Origin: Cyanobium sp. NS01
Lineage (GTDB): Bacteria > Cyanobacteriota > Cyanobacteriia > PCC-6307 > Cyanobiaceae
Assembly (NCBI RefSeq): GCF_014280235.1
Contig: NZ_CP047940.1
Location: 930,001 to 994,000 of the forward strand
Direction of reading: 5' to 3'
Length of the DNA stretch: 64,000 nt
A program made the translations under genes and the position numbers. Shown here piece after piece: positions 36,026-45,545 of this stretch; the first letter of the stretch is position 1; every line of letters starts with the position of its first letter. Under the pieces are notes generated by a model that saw only the letters and a program-made list of their open reading frames with translations, was not told the DNA's origin and did no database searches.

Positions 36026-37002
36026 TGGATCCCTGGCTGCAACGGCACTGCGGCATCGCCGATCTCGAGGCGTGGCGCCGGCTCTGGACCGCCGAGCACC
36101 TGGCGGAGCTGCCGATCCAGGTCAGCCTGGCCGAGGCCTTTGCCCTGCCGTTGCTGGCGCGGCTGCAGCGACGGGTCGGCCAGGGGGCGCGGCCGATCCT
36201 GGCCCTCAACGGCCCGGTGGGGGCCGGCAAGACCAGCCTGGGGCGCGCCCTGCTGCAGCTGGCTCCCCGCTTCGGGCTGCGGCTGGGGGTGGCCTCGATC
36301 GACGACTACTACCTGCCCTGGCCGCAGCGCCAGCGGGCCATGGCCGGCAACCCCTTCGGCGTCAGCCGCGTGCCGCCCGGCAGTCACGACCTGCCCCTGC
36401 TGGCCGAGAGCCTGGAGGGTTGGGCGGCGGGGGAGCCCTGGCAGCTGCCGCGTTTCGACAAGCGCCTGCGCGGCGGTGAGGGTGACCGTGCCGGCATGGA
36501 CATGGTGACCTGCGAGGCCGTGGTGCTGGAGGGCTGGCTGCTGGGCTGCAAGCCGCTGGGCCCTGCTGGCCTCGAGCGAGCCCAGCTCTTTGCTGGAGCC
36601 CCGGGTGCGCCGGAGCTCACGGCCAGGGAAAGGCTCTGGTTGCCCCACTGGGACGAGGCGCTGGAGACCTATCAGCCCCTGTGGCGGCGCTTCGAGGAGC
36701 TCTGGCTGCTGCGGCCGCTCCACTGGAGCCTGCCCAGACGTTGGCGCTTCCAGGCCGAAGCCCGCCAACGGAGACGTGGCGACAGCCTTGGCGAGGGATG
36801 GCTGAGCGGCGCCGCCCTGGATCGGCTGGTGCGCGCCAGCCTGTGCAGCCTGCCGCCGGGCCCTTATCAGGATCCCCTCGCCTCGCAGCCCGGCAGGGTG
36901 GTGGCGCTACTCGATGGTCGGCGCCGCTGTGTTCGATGCACGTCCGGCGGAGAAGCCGGCGGGGATCAGTCTTCGGACTCTTCTTCGCTGTCCATGGGAT
37001 AG
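36025..37002 (+). CDS. D-glycerate 3-kinase-like P-loop kinase
   Basis: 325 residues. P-loop [16 protein letters not shown] at about 59-74, followed by [10 protein letters not shown] and [18 protein letters not shown], patterns of the GLYK-type glycerate kinase that ends photorespiration by making 3-phosphoglycerate. [16 protein letters not shown] and [13 protein letters not shown] are further family segments. The last ~18 residues (Gly/Ser/Asp-rich) are read from sequence antisense to rpmF and may be an extension particular to this strain. It is coupled to ycf20. Confidence 0.82.
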   Translation: MDPWLQRHCGIADLEAWRRLWTAEHLAELPIQVSLAEAFALPLLARLQRRVGQGARPILALNGPVGAGKTSLGRALLQLAPRFGLRLGVASIDDYYLPWPQRQRAMAGNPFGVSRVPPGSHDLPLLAESLEGWAAGEPWQLPRFDKRLRGGEGDRAGMDMVTCEAVVLEGWLLGCKPLGPAGLERAQLFAGAPGAPELTARERLWLPHWDEALETYQPLWRRFEELWLLRPLHWSLPRRWRFQAEARQRRRGDSLGEGWLSGAALDRLVRASLCSLPPGPYQDPLASQPGRVVALLDGRRRCVRCTSGGEAGGDQSSDSSSLSMG

Positions 37003-37142
37003 ACGAAGCCCTGGGCGCGGCCGCTCAGCACGGCCTTGCCGATCGACAGAGCCTTGCCGGCGGCGGTGGCCGCCTTGGCTTTCCAGTGGGCGTGGCGCTG
37101 GTTGCGCTTGCCCTTCGATGTTTTCTTCTTGGGGACAGCCAT
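36966..37142 (-). CDS. rpmF: 50S ribosomal protein L32
   Basis: 58 residues beginning [20 protein letters not shown], the diagnostic L32 N-terminus. The C-terminal zinc-finger cysteines of some L32 proteins are missing, as in many cyanobacteria. The acidic tail MDSEEESED overlaps the convergent kinase gene end by 37 bp. The ATG matches the known start; a longer open frame begins 8 codons upstream. It diverges from ftsH. Confidence 0.97.
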   Translation of the reverse strand: MAVPKKKTSKGKRNQRHAHWKAKAATAAGKALSIGKAVLSGRAQGFVYPMDSEEESED

Positions 37143-37229
37143 CCCAGATCTCTCACAACCAAACAAGGATCCTCCGCTGCCGTCTGGCCTTTCGTCAAAT
37201 CGCTAAAGTCGCCTGAAAGCCGGACCCCC

Positions 37230-39134
37230 GTGAGCAAGAGCCCGTCTCCGGCTGCTGCAAGCGTTCCTGATTCCGAAAGCGCCCCCGTGCCAGGGCCAGG
37301 CTCCTCCCCTGCAGCGGCCCCAGCTCCAGACGCTGACCCTGCGCCGGCCACGACAGAAGCGCCCTCCTACAGCGGCCTGCTGGCCGATCTGCGCGAGGGC
37401 AGGGTGCAGGAGCTGGTGCTCTCACCCCGCCGCCGCGATGTGGCGGTGACGTTCAAGGACGGCAGGGAGGCCCGCGTGCCTGTGTTCAGCAACGACCAGT
37501 TGCTGCTGAACACCGCGGCGGCCGCCAATGTGCCGCTCACCGTGCGCGATGACCGCGCTGAGCTGGCCACGGCCTCCTTCCTCTCCAACGGCCTGCTGGT
37601 GCTGCTGCTGGTGGGGGCCCTGGTGCTGATGCTGCGCCGCAGCACCAAGGTGGCCAACCGGGCCATGGGCTTTGGAGCCAGCAAGCCCAGGGTCCAGCCT
37701 GAGAACACCGTGCAGGTGCGCTTTGAGGACGTGGCCGGGATCGCCGAGGCCAAGGAGGAGCTGCAGGAGGTGGTGACCTTCCTCAAGGCGCCGGAGAGTT
37801 ACACCGCCATCGGCGCGCGCATTCCCAAGGGGGTGCTGCTGATCGGGCCGCCGGGCACGGGTAAGACCCTGCTGGCCCGCGCCATCGCCGGCGAGGCGGG
37901 GGTGCCCTTTTTCTCGATGGCGGCCTCGGAGTTCGTGGAGATGTTCGTGGGGGTGGGAGCCAGCCGGGTGCGGGACCTGTTCCGCAAGGCCAAGGCCAAG
38001 GCCCCTTGCATCATCTTCATTGACGAGATCGATGCGGTGGGCCGGCAGCGGGGCGCCGGCATCGGCGGCGGCAACGACGAACGCGAGCAGACCCTCAACC
38101 AGCTGCTCACCGAAATGGACGGTTTCGAGGAGAACTCCGGCGTGATTCTGGTGGCCGCCACCAACCGGGCCGATGTGCTCGATCGGGCCTTGATGCGCCC
38201 CGGCCGCTTCGATCGCCGCGTCACCGTGGATCTGCCTGACCGCCGCGGGCGGGAGGAGATTCTCGCCGTGCATGCCCGCACCCGCCCCCTGGCGGAGGAG
38301 GTGTCCCTGGCCAGCTGGGCCAGCCGCACGCCGGGCTTCTCCGGCGCCGATCTCTCAAACCTGCTCAACGAGGCGGCGATCCTCACGGCCCGGCGCCGGC
38401 TCAATGCCATCGACAACCAGGCCCTCAGTGATGCCCTGGAGCGCATCACCATGGGCCTGGCGGTGGCCCCGCTGCAGGATTCGGCCAAGAAGCGCCTGAT
38501 CGCCTATCACGAAGTGGGCCATGCCCTGCTCACCAGCGTGGTTCCCCATGCCGACAGGCTGGACAAGGTGACGCTGTTGCCCCGGGCCGGCGGCGTCGGC
38601 GGTTTCGCCCGCACGATGCCGGATGAAGAGGTGCTCGATTCCGGGCTGATCAGCAAGGCCTACCTCCAGGCCCGCATGGTGGTGGCCATGGGCGGCCGGG
38701 CGGCCGAGCTTGTCGTGTTCGGACCGAGCGAGGTGACCCAGGGCGCGGTCGGCGACCTGGAACTGGTGGCCCGCATCGGCCGCGAGATGGTGACCCTCTA
38801 CGGCTTCTCGAGCCTGGGACCCCAGGCCCTCGAGGGCAGCGGTGCCGAGGTGTTCCTCGGGCGTGACTGGCTGCGCTCGGAGCCGCCCTACTCCCAGGAC
38901 ACCAGCACCCGCATCGATGCACAGGTGCGCGACCTGGCCCGCCGGGCCCTGGCGCAGGCCGTGGCGGAGCTGCGGCCCCGCCGGGCCCTGATGGACACCC
39001 TGGTGAACAGGCTGATCGCTGAGGAGACCATCGACGGCGACAGCTTCCGCAGCCTGTTGGAGGCCGATGCCCAGGCCTCAGCCGGCCAGGCCACCGCTGA
39101 AGCGGATGTCGAGGCTGCGCAGGTAGGTGTGTAG
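37230..39134 (+). CDS. ftsH: FtsH-type AAA+ zinc metalloprotease lacking the first membrane helix
   Basis: 634 residues from GTG at 37230. AAA+ domain: Walker A GPPGTGKT (206-213), Walker B IIFIDEID (261-268), second region of homology near [20 protein letters not shown]. The zinc protease has HEVGH at 427-431. FtsH hexamers extract and degrade damaged membrane proteins such as D1. The N-terminus is odd: instead of the usual first transmembrane helix there are ~45 Pro/Ala/Ser-rich residues, then the extracytoplasmic module ([17 protein letters not shown]), then one helix (118-136). No better start was found upstream. The end overlaps the cupin gene by 57 bp. Confidence 0.93.
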   Translation: MSKSPSPAAASVPDSESAPVPGPGSSPAAAPAPDADPAPATTEAPSYSGLLADLREGRVQELVLSPRRRDVAVTFKDGREARVPVFSNDQLLLNTAAAANVPLTVRDDRAELATASFLSNGLLVLLLVGALVLMLRRSTKVANRAMGFGASKPRVQPENTVQVRFEDVAGIAEAKEELQEVVTFLKAPESYTAIGARIPKGVLLIGPPGTGKTLLARAIAGEAGVPFFSMAASEFVEMFVGVGASRVRDLFRKAKAKAPCIIFIDEIDAVGRQRGAGIGGGNDEREQTLNQLLTEMDGFEENSGVILVAATNRADVLDRALMRPGRFDRRVTVDLPDRRGREEILAVHARTRPLAEEVSLASWASRTPGFSGADLSNLLNEAAILTARRRLNAIDNQALSDALERITMGLAVAPLQDSAKKRLIAYHEVGHALLTSVVPHADRLDKVTLLPRAGGVGGFARTMPDEEVLDSGLISKAYLQARMVVAMGGRAAELVVFGPSEVTQGAVGDLELVARIGREMVTLYGFSSLGPQALEGSGAEVFLGRDWLRSEPPYSQDTSTRIDAQVRDLARRALAQAVAELRPRRALMDTLVNRLIAEETIDGDSFRSLLEADAQASAGQATAEADVEAAQVGV

Positions 39135-40061
39135 GCCGGCGTCCTGGATCGGCAGCAGCCGCGCCATCCGCCCGCTCTCGTTGGTGTGGGCGTGCCAGTG
39201 GCCCGGCGGCGTCACGAAGGCGGCGCCGGGCTCCCAGATCGAGCGGCTGGGGTTGCGGATGGTGCCGTCCTCGTTGAGCTCGGTGCCCACCAGGGTGTAG
39301 CAGCCCGGATCGCAGTCGATCACCAGATCCAGGGCCACCGACTGGTGCCGGTGGGGCCGCTGGGCCGTGGCCGCCGGCACCAAACCGAGCATGGCCCAGA
39401 GGGTGTGGGTGGCGGTGCGGCTGGTGGGGCAGTCGGCGTTGGCCAGCAGCAGGCTGAGGCGGTTGCTGCGGGCCGAGCTGGGATCGGCGAGCAGGGCCTG
39501 CAGATCCCGCTCCAGCATCGCGGCCGGGAAGTGGGTGGCCTCAAAGCGCGGCGTGGTGGGCTCAGCGCCTAGGAAGCGCAGCAGGGGAGCGTCGTGCACC
39601 CAGTAGAGAACGCTGTCGCAGCTGGCCTGCAGCAGGGGGGCATCGCCGCTGGGCAGGGTGATCACATCCCCCTGCTGCCAGCTGAGGCTGCGGCCGCCCC
39701 AGTGCAGCTCACCCTCGCCGTGCAGCACGTAGAAGAGGGCGCTGGTGGCAGCGGCGGCGGCCTTGAGGCCCTCGCCGGCCAGGATGCGCAGGAAGTTGGC
39801 CGAGAGGGCGGGGCTGGTGGCAGGGCCGCTGCAGCCCAGGGTGGCGCTGATGTCGAGGGGGATCACGCCGGTGGGGCCGGAGCGGTGCACTTCGGGGCCC
39901 CAGTGGTGATCGGGGATGGGCTCGGTGAGGCCGCGGCGGATCGGATTGGCGGCCTGGCGGTAGTCGAAGGTCTGGGCTTTCTCCTGCCAGCGGCAGGCGT
40001 CTGGACTGCTGGCCGCGGGGGCCGTGGAAGAGCTCAGGGGCTGCAGGGGAACCTGGGTCAT
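39078..40061 (-). CDS. Bicupin protein, gentisate 1,2-dioxygenase-like
   Basis: 327 residues with two cupin barrels. The first has [17 protein letters not shown] and [10 protein letters not shown]. The second has [14 protein letters not shown], an HxH metal-binding pair, and [11 protein letters not shown]. Overall it resembles gentisate 1,2-dioxygenase-like cupins, but substrate cannot be deduced and no aromatic-degradation genes are near. It probably binds a metal through the second barrel. It converges on ftsH with overlapping ends. Confidence 0.78.
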   Translation of the reverse strand: MTQVPLQPLSSSTAPAASSPDACRWQEKAQTFDYRQAANPIRRGLTEPIPDHHWGPEVHRSGPTGVIPLDISATLGCSGPATSPALSANFLRILAGEGLKAAAAATSALFYVLHGEGELHWGGRSLSWQQGDVITLPSGDAPLLQASCDSVLYWVHDAPLLRFLGAEPTTPRFEATHFPAAMLERDLQALLADPSSARSNRLSLLLANADCPTSRTATHTLWAMLGLVPAATAQRPHRHQSVALDLVIDCDPGCYTLVGTELNEDGTIRNPSRSIWEPGAAFVTPPGHWHAHTNESGRMARLLPIQDAGLHTYLRSLDIRFSGGLAG

Positions 40062-40188
40062 GGGATGGGCCGGGTAGGCGCTCCGCCGGCTTCGCGGGGA
40101 AGGGCGGAAACGTTGCGTTGAGTGACGTTATTCAGCAGCAACCCCGACTGCCTGACTGCCGCCATGGCTACGGCCCGGGCGCTTCGGC

Positions 40189-40464
40189 TCAGCCGCCGGC
40201 CACGGCCGGCACGATCGACACCTCGTCGCCGTCCTTGAGGGCGGTGGTCTGGTTCTCGAGGAAGCGGATGTCCTCGCTGTTCACGTAGATGTTGAGGAAG
40301 CGGCGCAGCTTGCCGTTTTCATCGCAGAGACGGGCCTTGAGGCCTGGGAAGCGGCCCTCGAGGGCCTCGATCAGGCCGTCGATGCTGGAGGCCTCCAGCT
40401 CCACGCTGGCCTCCTCGCTGGTGAATTTCTGCAGGGGGGTGGGGATCAGAACCTGGATGCCCAT
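40189..40464 (-). CDS. MoaD/ThiS-like sulfur carrier protein
   Basis: 91 residues from the ATG at 40464, beginning [20 protein letters not shown]. The beta-grasp fold is suggested by [19 protein letters not shown] and [17 protein letters not shown], and it ends in VAGG, the C-terminal Gly-Gly that is adenylated and thiocarboxylated in MoaD, ThiS and CysO. It follows thrC by 100 bp on the same strand. In actinobacteria the relative CysO donates sulfur for cysteine synthesis; a link to threonine-, cysteine- or homocysteine-related sulfur transfer is possible here. Confidence 0.85.
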   Translation of the reverse strand: MGIQVLIPTPLQKFTSEEASVELEASSIDGLIEALEGRFPGLKARLCDENGKLRRFLNIYVNSEDIRFLENQTTALKDGDEVSIVPAVAGG

Positions 40465-40564
40465 GGGGGGAAGCGGGGGGACGGGAGGAGGAAAATGACC
40501 TGGCTTGAGCACAGCGAGGCGTGGGGCCGGAACCTTCAGGTTGTCCTGCTCGGGGCGGGAACCT

Positions 40565-41830
40565 TCAAGCTGCGTGGCTGGCCTGGGCCTGCTGCCAGGC
40601 CGCCTTGAAGCTGTCGAGCTGGGCTTCGATGGTGTAGGGCTCGCCGATCACGTCGGCCACGGCCTCGGTCGTCTTGAGGCCGTTGCCGGTGATGTAGGCC
40701 ACGGTGGTTTCATCGGGATTGATCTTGCCCTGTTCCGCCAGCTTCTTCAGCACGGCAATGGTGGTGCCGCCTGCGGTTTCGGTGAACACGCCCTCGGTTT
40801 CGGCCAGCAGCTTGATGCCCTCGATGATCTCGGCGTCGCTCACGGCGGCGATGCTGCCCTGGGTGCGGTTGGCGATGTCGATGGCGTAGGGGCCATCGGC
40901 CGGATTGCCGATGGCGATCGACTTGGCGATGGTGTTCGGCTTCACCGGGGTGATGAAGTCACGTCCGGCGGCGAAGGCCTGGGCGATGGGGCTGCAGCCC
41001 TCGGCCTGGGCGCCGCTGAAGCGCACCGCTTTTTCGTCCACCAGGCCCACCTTGATGAACTCATCAAAGCCCTTGCGGATCTTGGTGAACAGGGAGCCCG
41101 AGGCCAGGGGCGCCACGATGTGATCGGGGAGCTGCCAGCCGAGCTGCTCGATCACCTCGTAGCCGAGGGTCTTGGAGCCCTCCGAGTAGTAGGGACGGAG
41201 GTTGATGTTCACGAAGCCCCAGCCGAAGGTGTTGGCCACCTCGGAGCAGAGGCGGTTCACCTGGTCGTAGTTGCCGTGCACCGCCATCAGGGTGGGGTTG
41301 TAGATCAGGGTGCCGAGCACCTTGCCCAGCTCCAGATCGCTGGGGATGAACACACAGCACTCGAGGCCGGCGTGGGCGGCGATGGCGGCGGTGGAGTTGG
41401 CCAGGTTGCCGGTGGAGGCGCAGCTCACCGTCTTGAAGCCGAGTTCCTTGGCGCGGGTGAGGGCCACGGACACCACCCGATCCTTGAAGGAGAGCGTCGG
41501 CATGTTGACGCCGTCGTTCTTGATGTAGAGGCTCTTGAGACCGAGCCGCCTGGCCAGGTTGTTGGCCTTGAGCAGCGGCGTGAAGCCCGTGCCCACGTCG
41601 ATCGGGTCGCCCTCGATCGGCAGGAAGTCGCGGTAGCGCCAGATCGAGGCGGGGCCGGCTTCGATCGTGGCCCGGCTCACCTTGTTGCGGATCGCCTCGT
41701 AGTCGTACACCACCTCGAGGGGCCCGAAGCAGACGTCTTCACAGACGTGGCGGGCGGCGGCTTCATAGGCGTGGCCGCATTCCTTGCAGCGCAGACCGGT
41801 GAAGGTGGAGCGGGAGAGGGTGGCCGTCAC
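40565..41830 (-). CDS. thrC: Threonine synthase
   Basis: 421 residues. An N-terminal zinc-ribbon-like segment ([17 protein letters not shown]) precedes the PLP fold type II core. [15 protein letters not shown] contains the PLP lysine, and [13 protein letters not shown] is the phosphate-binding loop. The enzyme converts O-phosphohomoserine to threonine. Length and zinc ribbon fit the class I-like cyanobacterial form. It is divergent from the UPF0182 gene, with a 154-bp gap holding a perfect 12-bp palindrome. Confidence 0.95.
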   Translation of the reverse strand: MTATLSRSTFTGLRCKECGHAYEAAARHVCEDVCFGPLEVVYDYEAIRNKVSRATIEAGPASIWRYRDFLPIEGDPIDVGTGFTPLLKANNLARRLGLKSLYIKNDGVNMPTLSFKDRVVSVALTRAKELGFKTVSCASTGNLANSTAAIAAHAGLECCVFIPSDLELGKVLGTLIYNPTLMAVHGNYDQVNRLCSEVANTFGWGFVNINLRPYYSEGSKTLGYEVIEQLGWQLPDHIVAPLASGSLFTKIRKGFDEFIKVGLVDEKAVRFSGAQAEGCSPIAQAFAAGRDFITPVKPNTIAKSIAIGNPADGPYAIDIANRTQGSIAAVSDAEIIEGIKLLAETEGVFTETAGGTTIAVLKKLAEQGKINPDETTVAYITGNGLKTTEAVADVIGEPYTIEAQLDSFKAAWQQAQASHAA

Positions 41831-41905
41831 AGCGATCGCCCGTTGTTGATGCCGAACCCTAACAGCGCCTTCCAGGGACTCGTTTTAATGCCGAGTTCTG
41901 GGATC

Positions 41906-41917
41906 GGAATTAATTCC
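41906..41917. promoter_or_regulatory. 12-bp perfect palindrome between divergent genes
   Basis: GGAATTAATTCC, an AT-centred perfect palindrome in an otherwise GC-rich 154-bp gap between thrC and the UPF0182 gene. Such a site could be a dimeric regulator's operator acting on one or both genes. No regulator can be named from it. Confidence 0.3.
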
Positions 41918-41984
41918 AGGGTCTGAGCCGGTGAGCTCTGCCGCTGGGGCTTGTCGCTTTGAGCAGGCTGCCTAGCCTCAGCCC

Positions 41985-44828
41985 GTGACCCGTTCCGACC
42001 GCCCAGCACCCCGCGGCCGCCTCCCGTGGCGGCTCGGCCTGCCGTTGCTGCTGCTGGCTGCCTGCCTCGCCGCGGTGCTGGCCTCCCGGCTCTGGGTGGA
42101 GTGGAGCTGGTTCTCCCAGTTTTCGCTCGACTCCGTGCTGCTGCGCCGCTGGGGCCTGCAGCTGCTCGGCCTGGGCCTGGGCCTGGGCCTCACGGCCCTG
42201 CTGCAGGCCTGGCTGCTCTGGTTCTGGCGTTTGCCCGGCGCCGCCAGGGGGCGTCTGCCCCTGCCGACGCTTCCCTACGGCCTGCTGCTGCTTGTGCTGC
42301 TGGCGGGCACTCTGGTTCCCCTGGCCCTGGTCTGGGGCCTGACGGCCCGGCTGGCCTTTCAGCCCTTCGACCCGCAGCGCCTGCACGGCCTGATCGGCCT
42401 GGCGGGGCTCAGTCCCGGTCCGCTGCTGCTGGCCGCGGTGGTGGCCGCCGTGCTGCTGGGGTTTCGCCCCGAAGCCGGGGCGCGACTGCTGCACGCCGTC
42501 CTGGGGCTCGGCCTGGCCCTGGTGCTGGGGCGGGGCTGGGGTCTCTGGAGTCTGGCGGTGGTGGCCGAGCCCAGCGGCATCCGTGAGCCGCTGCTGGGCG
42601 CCGACGTGAGCTTTGTGCTGCTGCGCTTCCCCGCCCTGGCCCTGGCGCTCACCCTGGCCCTGGCTCTGGTGCTGGGCAGCCTCTGCCTGGCGCTCTGGGG
42701 CCTGCTGGCACGGGGCTCCCAGCTCAGCGACGGCCGCTTTGAGGGCTTCAGCCCGCCCCAGCTGCTGGCCCTGCGGGCGCCCCTGGCCCTGCTGGCGCTG
42801 CTGCTCGCCCTGGCCTTCTGGCTGGGCCGCCACCAGCTGCTGCTCAGCACCACCGGCAGCGTGCCGGGGGCTGGCTGGCTGGATGTGCATCTGGCCCTGC
42901 CCCTGCGCACTGCAGCCGCCGCCGTGGCCCTGCTGCTGGCGGTGGTGCTGTTGGTGCCGCTGGCCCGGGAAGGGCGGCGGGCCCCGCTGGCCCTGGGCCT
43001 GGCGCTGCTGCTGCCCCTGCTGCCCCTGGCCGAGGGGCTGCTCGGCCCCCTGCTCCAGAACCTGCTGGTGAACCCCCAGGAGCTGGAGCGGGAGCTGCCT
43101 TACCTGGCCCGCTCGATCGGGGCCACCCGCCGGGCCTTCCAGCTCGACGGCATGACGATCGTGGATCGGGTGCCCAGCGCCCGCCTCACGCGCCAGGACC
43201 TCACCGCCGGCGAGGCCACCCTCAGCAACGTGCGCCTCTGGGACAGCGAACCGCTGCTGGCCACCAACCGCCAGCTCCAGCAGCTGCGGGTGTACTACCG
43301 CTTCTCAGAGCCGGTGGTGGATCGCTACCGGCTGCGCTCCGAGGAGGGCCTGGGGCGCCAGCAGGTGTTCATGGCGGCCCGGGAACTCGACCAGGGAGCC
43401 CTGCCCAGCACTGCCCGCACCTGGCTGAACCGCCACCTGGTGTTCACCCACGGCAACGGCTTCACCCTGTCGCCGGTGAATACCAGCGGCCCCGAGGGCC
43501 TGCCCGACTTCTTCATCTCCGATCTGGGCCCCTCCACCCGGGTGGAGGGCAACAGCCAGCTGGGCATCACCAAGGCCGAGGTGCAGCAGGTGGTGCCCAC
43601 TCAGGACCCCTTCCTCTACTTCGGCGCTCTGCCCTCCCCCTACGCGCTGGCGCCGACGGCGGTGCAGGAGTTCAACTATCCCCAGGGCGACGAGAACTTC
43701 TACATCCACTACAGCGGCGGTGCCGGGGTGCCCCTGGCCCAGGGCTGGCAGCGCCTGGCCGCAGCGATCTACCTGGGGGAGCCCAAGCTGCTGGTGGGTG
43801 GTGAACTCACCGGCGACACCCGCCTGCTGCTGCACCGGGAAGTGCGCGACCGGCTGCGCACGGCGGCTCCCTTCGTGCGCTTTGAGGCCGATCCCTACCT
43901 GGTGTCGGTGCAGCTGGATGGCTCAGCACCGTTCAGCGCCGACCAGCACCAGTACTGGATCGTGGATGGCTTCACCACCAGTGCCTTCTACCCCTACAGC
44001 GCCGCGGTGCCGGACCGGCCTGAACTGCGCTACGCCCGCAATGCGGTGAAGGCGGTGGTGGATGCCTTCACCGGCCAGATGGTGCTGTACGTGGCGGAGC
44101 CCGCCGATCCGCTGATTCGCAGCTGGCAGAAGCTGTTTCCAGAGCTGTTCCAGCCGATCACGGCGATGCCCGCGGCGATCCGGGAGCACATCATGTATCC
44201 CCGCTGGCAGTTCGAGGTGCAGACCACCCAGCTGCTCCGCTACCACGTGACCGATCCGCGCATCTTCTACAGCGGCGACGACGTGTGGCAGGTGCCCAAG
44301 GAGCTCTACGGCGAGGAGCAGGTGCGGGTGGAGCCCTTCCACGCCAGTGCCCAGCTGCCGGGGGAGAAGGAGCCGGAGTTTCTGCTGCTGCAGCCCCTCA
44401 CCCCGCTGGCCCGCCCCAACCTGGTGGGCTGGCTGGCCGCCCGGAGTGATGCCCCCCACTACGGCGAACTCACCCTGCTGCGCTTCCCCAGCCAGCTGCC
44501 CATCTACGGGCCTGAGCAGGTGCAGGCCCTGATCAACCAGAACCCGCGGATCAGCCAGCAGTTCGGCCTCTGGGACCGGGCCGGTTCCAAGGTGATCCAG
44601 GGCAATCTGCTGGTGGTGCCGATCGGCGAGGGTCTGCTCTATGTGGAGCCGGTGTACCTGCAGGCCCGGGCCGGCGGCCTGCCCACCCTGACGCGGGTGG
44701 TGGTGAGCGACAGCTCTCGGATTGCGATGGAGGCCAGCCTCAGCGAAGCCCTCGAGGCCCTGCTCGACCCCGGCCGCTCCACAGCGGCCACGGCGGTGGA
44801 GCCGCTGAACGGATCCGACGGAACGTGA
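41985..44828 (+). CDS. UPF0182 family membrane protein
   Basis: 947 residues from GTG at 41985. Seven or more transmembrane segments occupy the first ~360 residues (Leu/Ala-rich). A large soluble C-terminal half follows, with TIVDRVPSARLTRQDLTAG, NLRLWD-like, TVQEFNYPQGDENFY and YPRWQFEVQTTQLLRYHVTD, typical of UPF0182. The family is widespread in cyanobacteria and actinobacteria without known function. The soluble half probably faces the periplasm. The last 89 bp overlap the convergent alkB-like gene. Confidence 0.92.
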   Translation: MTRSDRPAPRGRLPWRLGLPLLLLAACLAAVLASRLWVEWSWFSQFSLDSVLLRRWGLQLLGLGLGLGLTALLQAWLLWFWRLPGAARGRLPLPTLPYGLLLLVLLAGTLVPLALVWGLTARLAFQPFDPQRLHGLIGLAGLSPGPLLLAAVVAAVLLGFRPEAGARLLHAVLGLGLALVLGRGWGLWSLAVVAEPSGIREPLLGADVSFVLLRFPALALALTLALALVLGSLCLALWGLLARGSQLSDGRFEGFSPPQLLALRAPLALLALLLALAFWLGRHQLLLSTTGSVPGAGWLDVHLALPLRTAAAAVALLLAVVLLVPLAREGRRAPLALGLALLLPLLPLAEGLLGPLLQNLLVNPQELERELPYLARSIGATRRAFQLDGMTIVDRVPSARLTRQDLTAGEATLSNVRLWDSEPLLATNRQLQQLRVYYRFSEPVVDRYRLRSEEGLGRQQVFMAARELDQGALPSTARTWLNRHLVFTHGNGFTLSPVNTSGPEGLPDFFISDLGPSTRVEGNSQLGITKAEVQQVVPTQDPFLYFGALPSPYALAPTAVQEFNYPQGDENFYIHYSGGAGVPLAQGWQRLAAAIYLGEPKLLVGGELTGDTRLLLHREVRDRLRTAAPFVRFEADPYLVSVQLDGSAPFSADQHQYWIVDGFTTSAFYPYSAAVPDRPELRYARNAVKAVVDAFTGQMVLYVAEPADPLIRSWQKLFPELFQPITAMPAAIREHIMYPRWQFEVQTTQLLRYHVTDPRIFYSGDDVWQVPKELYGEEQVRVEPFHASAQLPGEKEPEFLLLQPLTPLARPNLVGWLAARSDAPHYGELTLLRFPSQLPIYGPEQVQALINQNPRISQQFGLWDRAGSKVIQGNLLVVPIGEGLLYVEPVYLQARAGGLPTLTRVVVSDSSRIAMEASLSEALEALLDPGRSTAATAVEPLNGSDGT

Positions 44829-45435
44829 GGTTGATGCGTTCCTGGCGCAGTCGCAGGCGCCGGGGCACCTGGTGCAGCCAATGCTCCTGGGTGGGGGGAT
44901 CCATCACCAGCAGATCCCCATGGCCCAGCTCGTAGACCAGCGGCTTGCCTTGATTGCGGCCAGGGGCCCTGGGCTTGAGCCGGAAGCTGCGGGGAGCCCC
45001 GAAGCTCAGGGACGCGATCGGCGCCCGGGGATCGAGCTCCGGCTCGTTATCGGCATGCCAGCCCATCGCGTCGCGACCATCGCGGTAGCGGTTCAGCAGC
45101 AGGGAGTTGAAGCGGCAGCCCGCCGCGGTCTGCACCCGCTCTCGAAGCTGCTGGAGCAGGGGCGACCAGGGCTCGATCGGGTCGGCAACGCCGCTGTAGG
45201 TGTAGGAGCAACCCGGATCTCCCACCCAGCAGGTGAGGCGTGGCACGGGGTGGGTGCAGCCAAACAGGGTGATGGAGTCATGCTTCCAGGGCACCTCACG
45301 CCTGAGTTGTTCCATCCACCTGTCGGCCCCGGGGCCGGCCCAGCTGGGCCAGAAGCGCAGGGCAAGGCCAGGTAACTCCTGGGTATGTGGAGCAGCGCTG
45401 AGGGAGGGGTCAAAGATGCCCAGCTGGCCGCTCAT
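44740..45435 (-). CDS. AlkB-like 2-oxoglutarate/Fe(II) dioxygenase
   Basis: 231 residues. LLNRYRDGRDAMGWHADNE contains the substrate loop and the HxD iron ligands, EHWLHQVPR provides the second His, and RINLTFR supplies the Arg that binds 2-oxoglutarate. This matches AlkB-type nucleic acid demethylases, which repair 1-methyladenine and 3-methylcytosine. The start follows the fba terminator by about 40 bp, so it likely has its own promoter. The C-terminal ~20 residues, Pro/Trp/Arg-rich, lie antisense to the UPF0182 end. Confidence 0.9.
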   Translation of the reverse strand: MSGQLGIFDPSLSAAPHTQELPGLALRFWPSWAGPGADRWMEQLRREVPWKHDSITLFGCTHPVPRLTCWVGDPGCSYTYSGVADPIEPWSPLLQQLRERVQTAAGCRFNSLLLNRYRDGRDAMGWHADNEPELDPRAPIASLSFGAPRSFRLKPRAPGRNQGKPLVYELGHGDLLVMDPPTQEHWLHQVPRRLRLRQERINLTFRRIRSAAPPPWPLWSGRGRAGPRGLR

Positions 45436-45477
45436 CGAGGCTCGCTCCAAGGCGGGATCATCGGCGACGAAGCAAAC

Positions 45478-45529
45478 AAAAAAGGGGGGCCTAGGCCCCC
45501 TGCATGGTTTGGGCCCGCCTTGGCGGGCC
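45478..45529 (-). terminator. Tandem hairpin Rho-independent terminator of fba
   Basis: Read on the minus strand after the fba stop, two hairpins follow each other: one of GGCCCGCC/GGCGGGCC (45512-45529), and one of GGGGGCC-TA-GGCCCCC (45485-45500) followed directly by six T residues (45478-45483). The second is a textbook intrinsic terminator. It separates fba from the downstream alkB-like gene. Confidence 0.85.
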
Positions 45530-45545
45530 GTGGGAGTAGAAGCGA

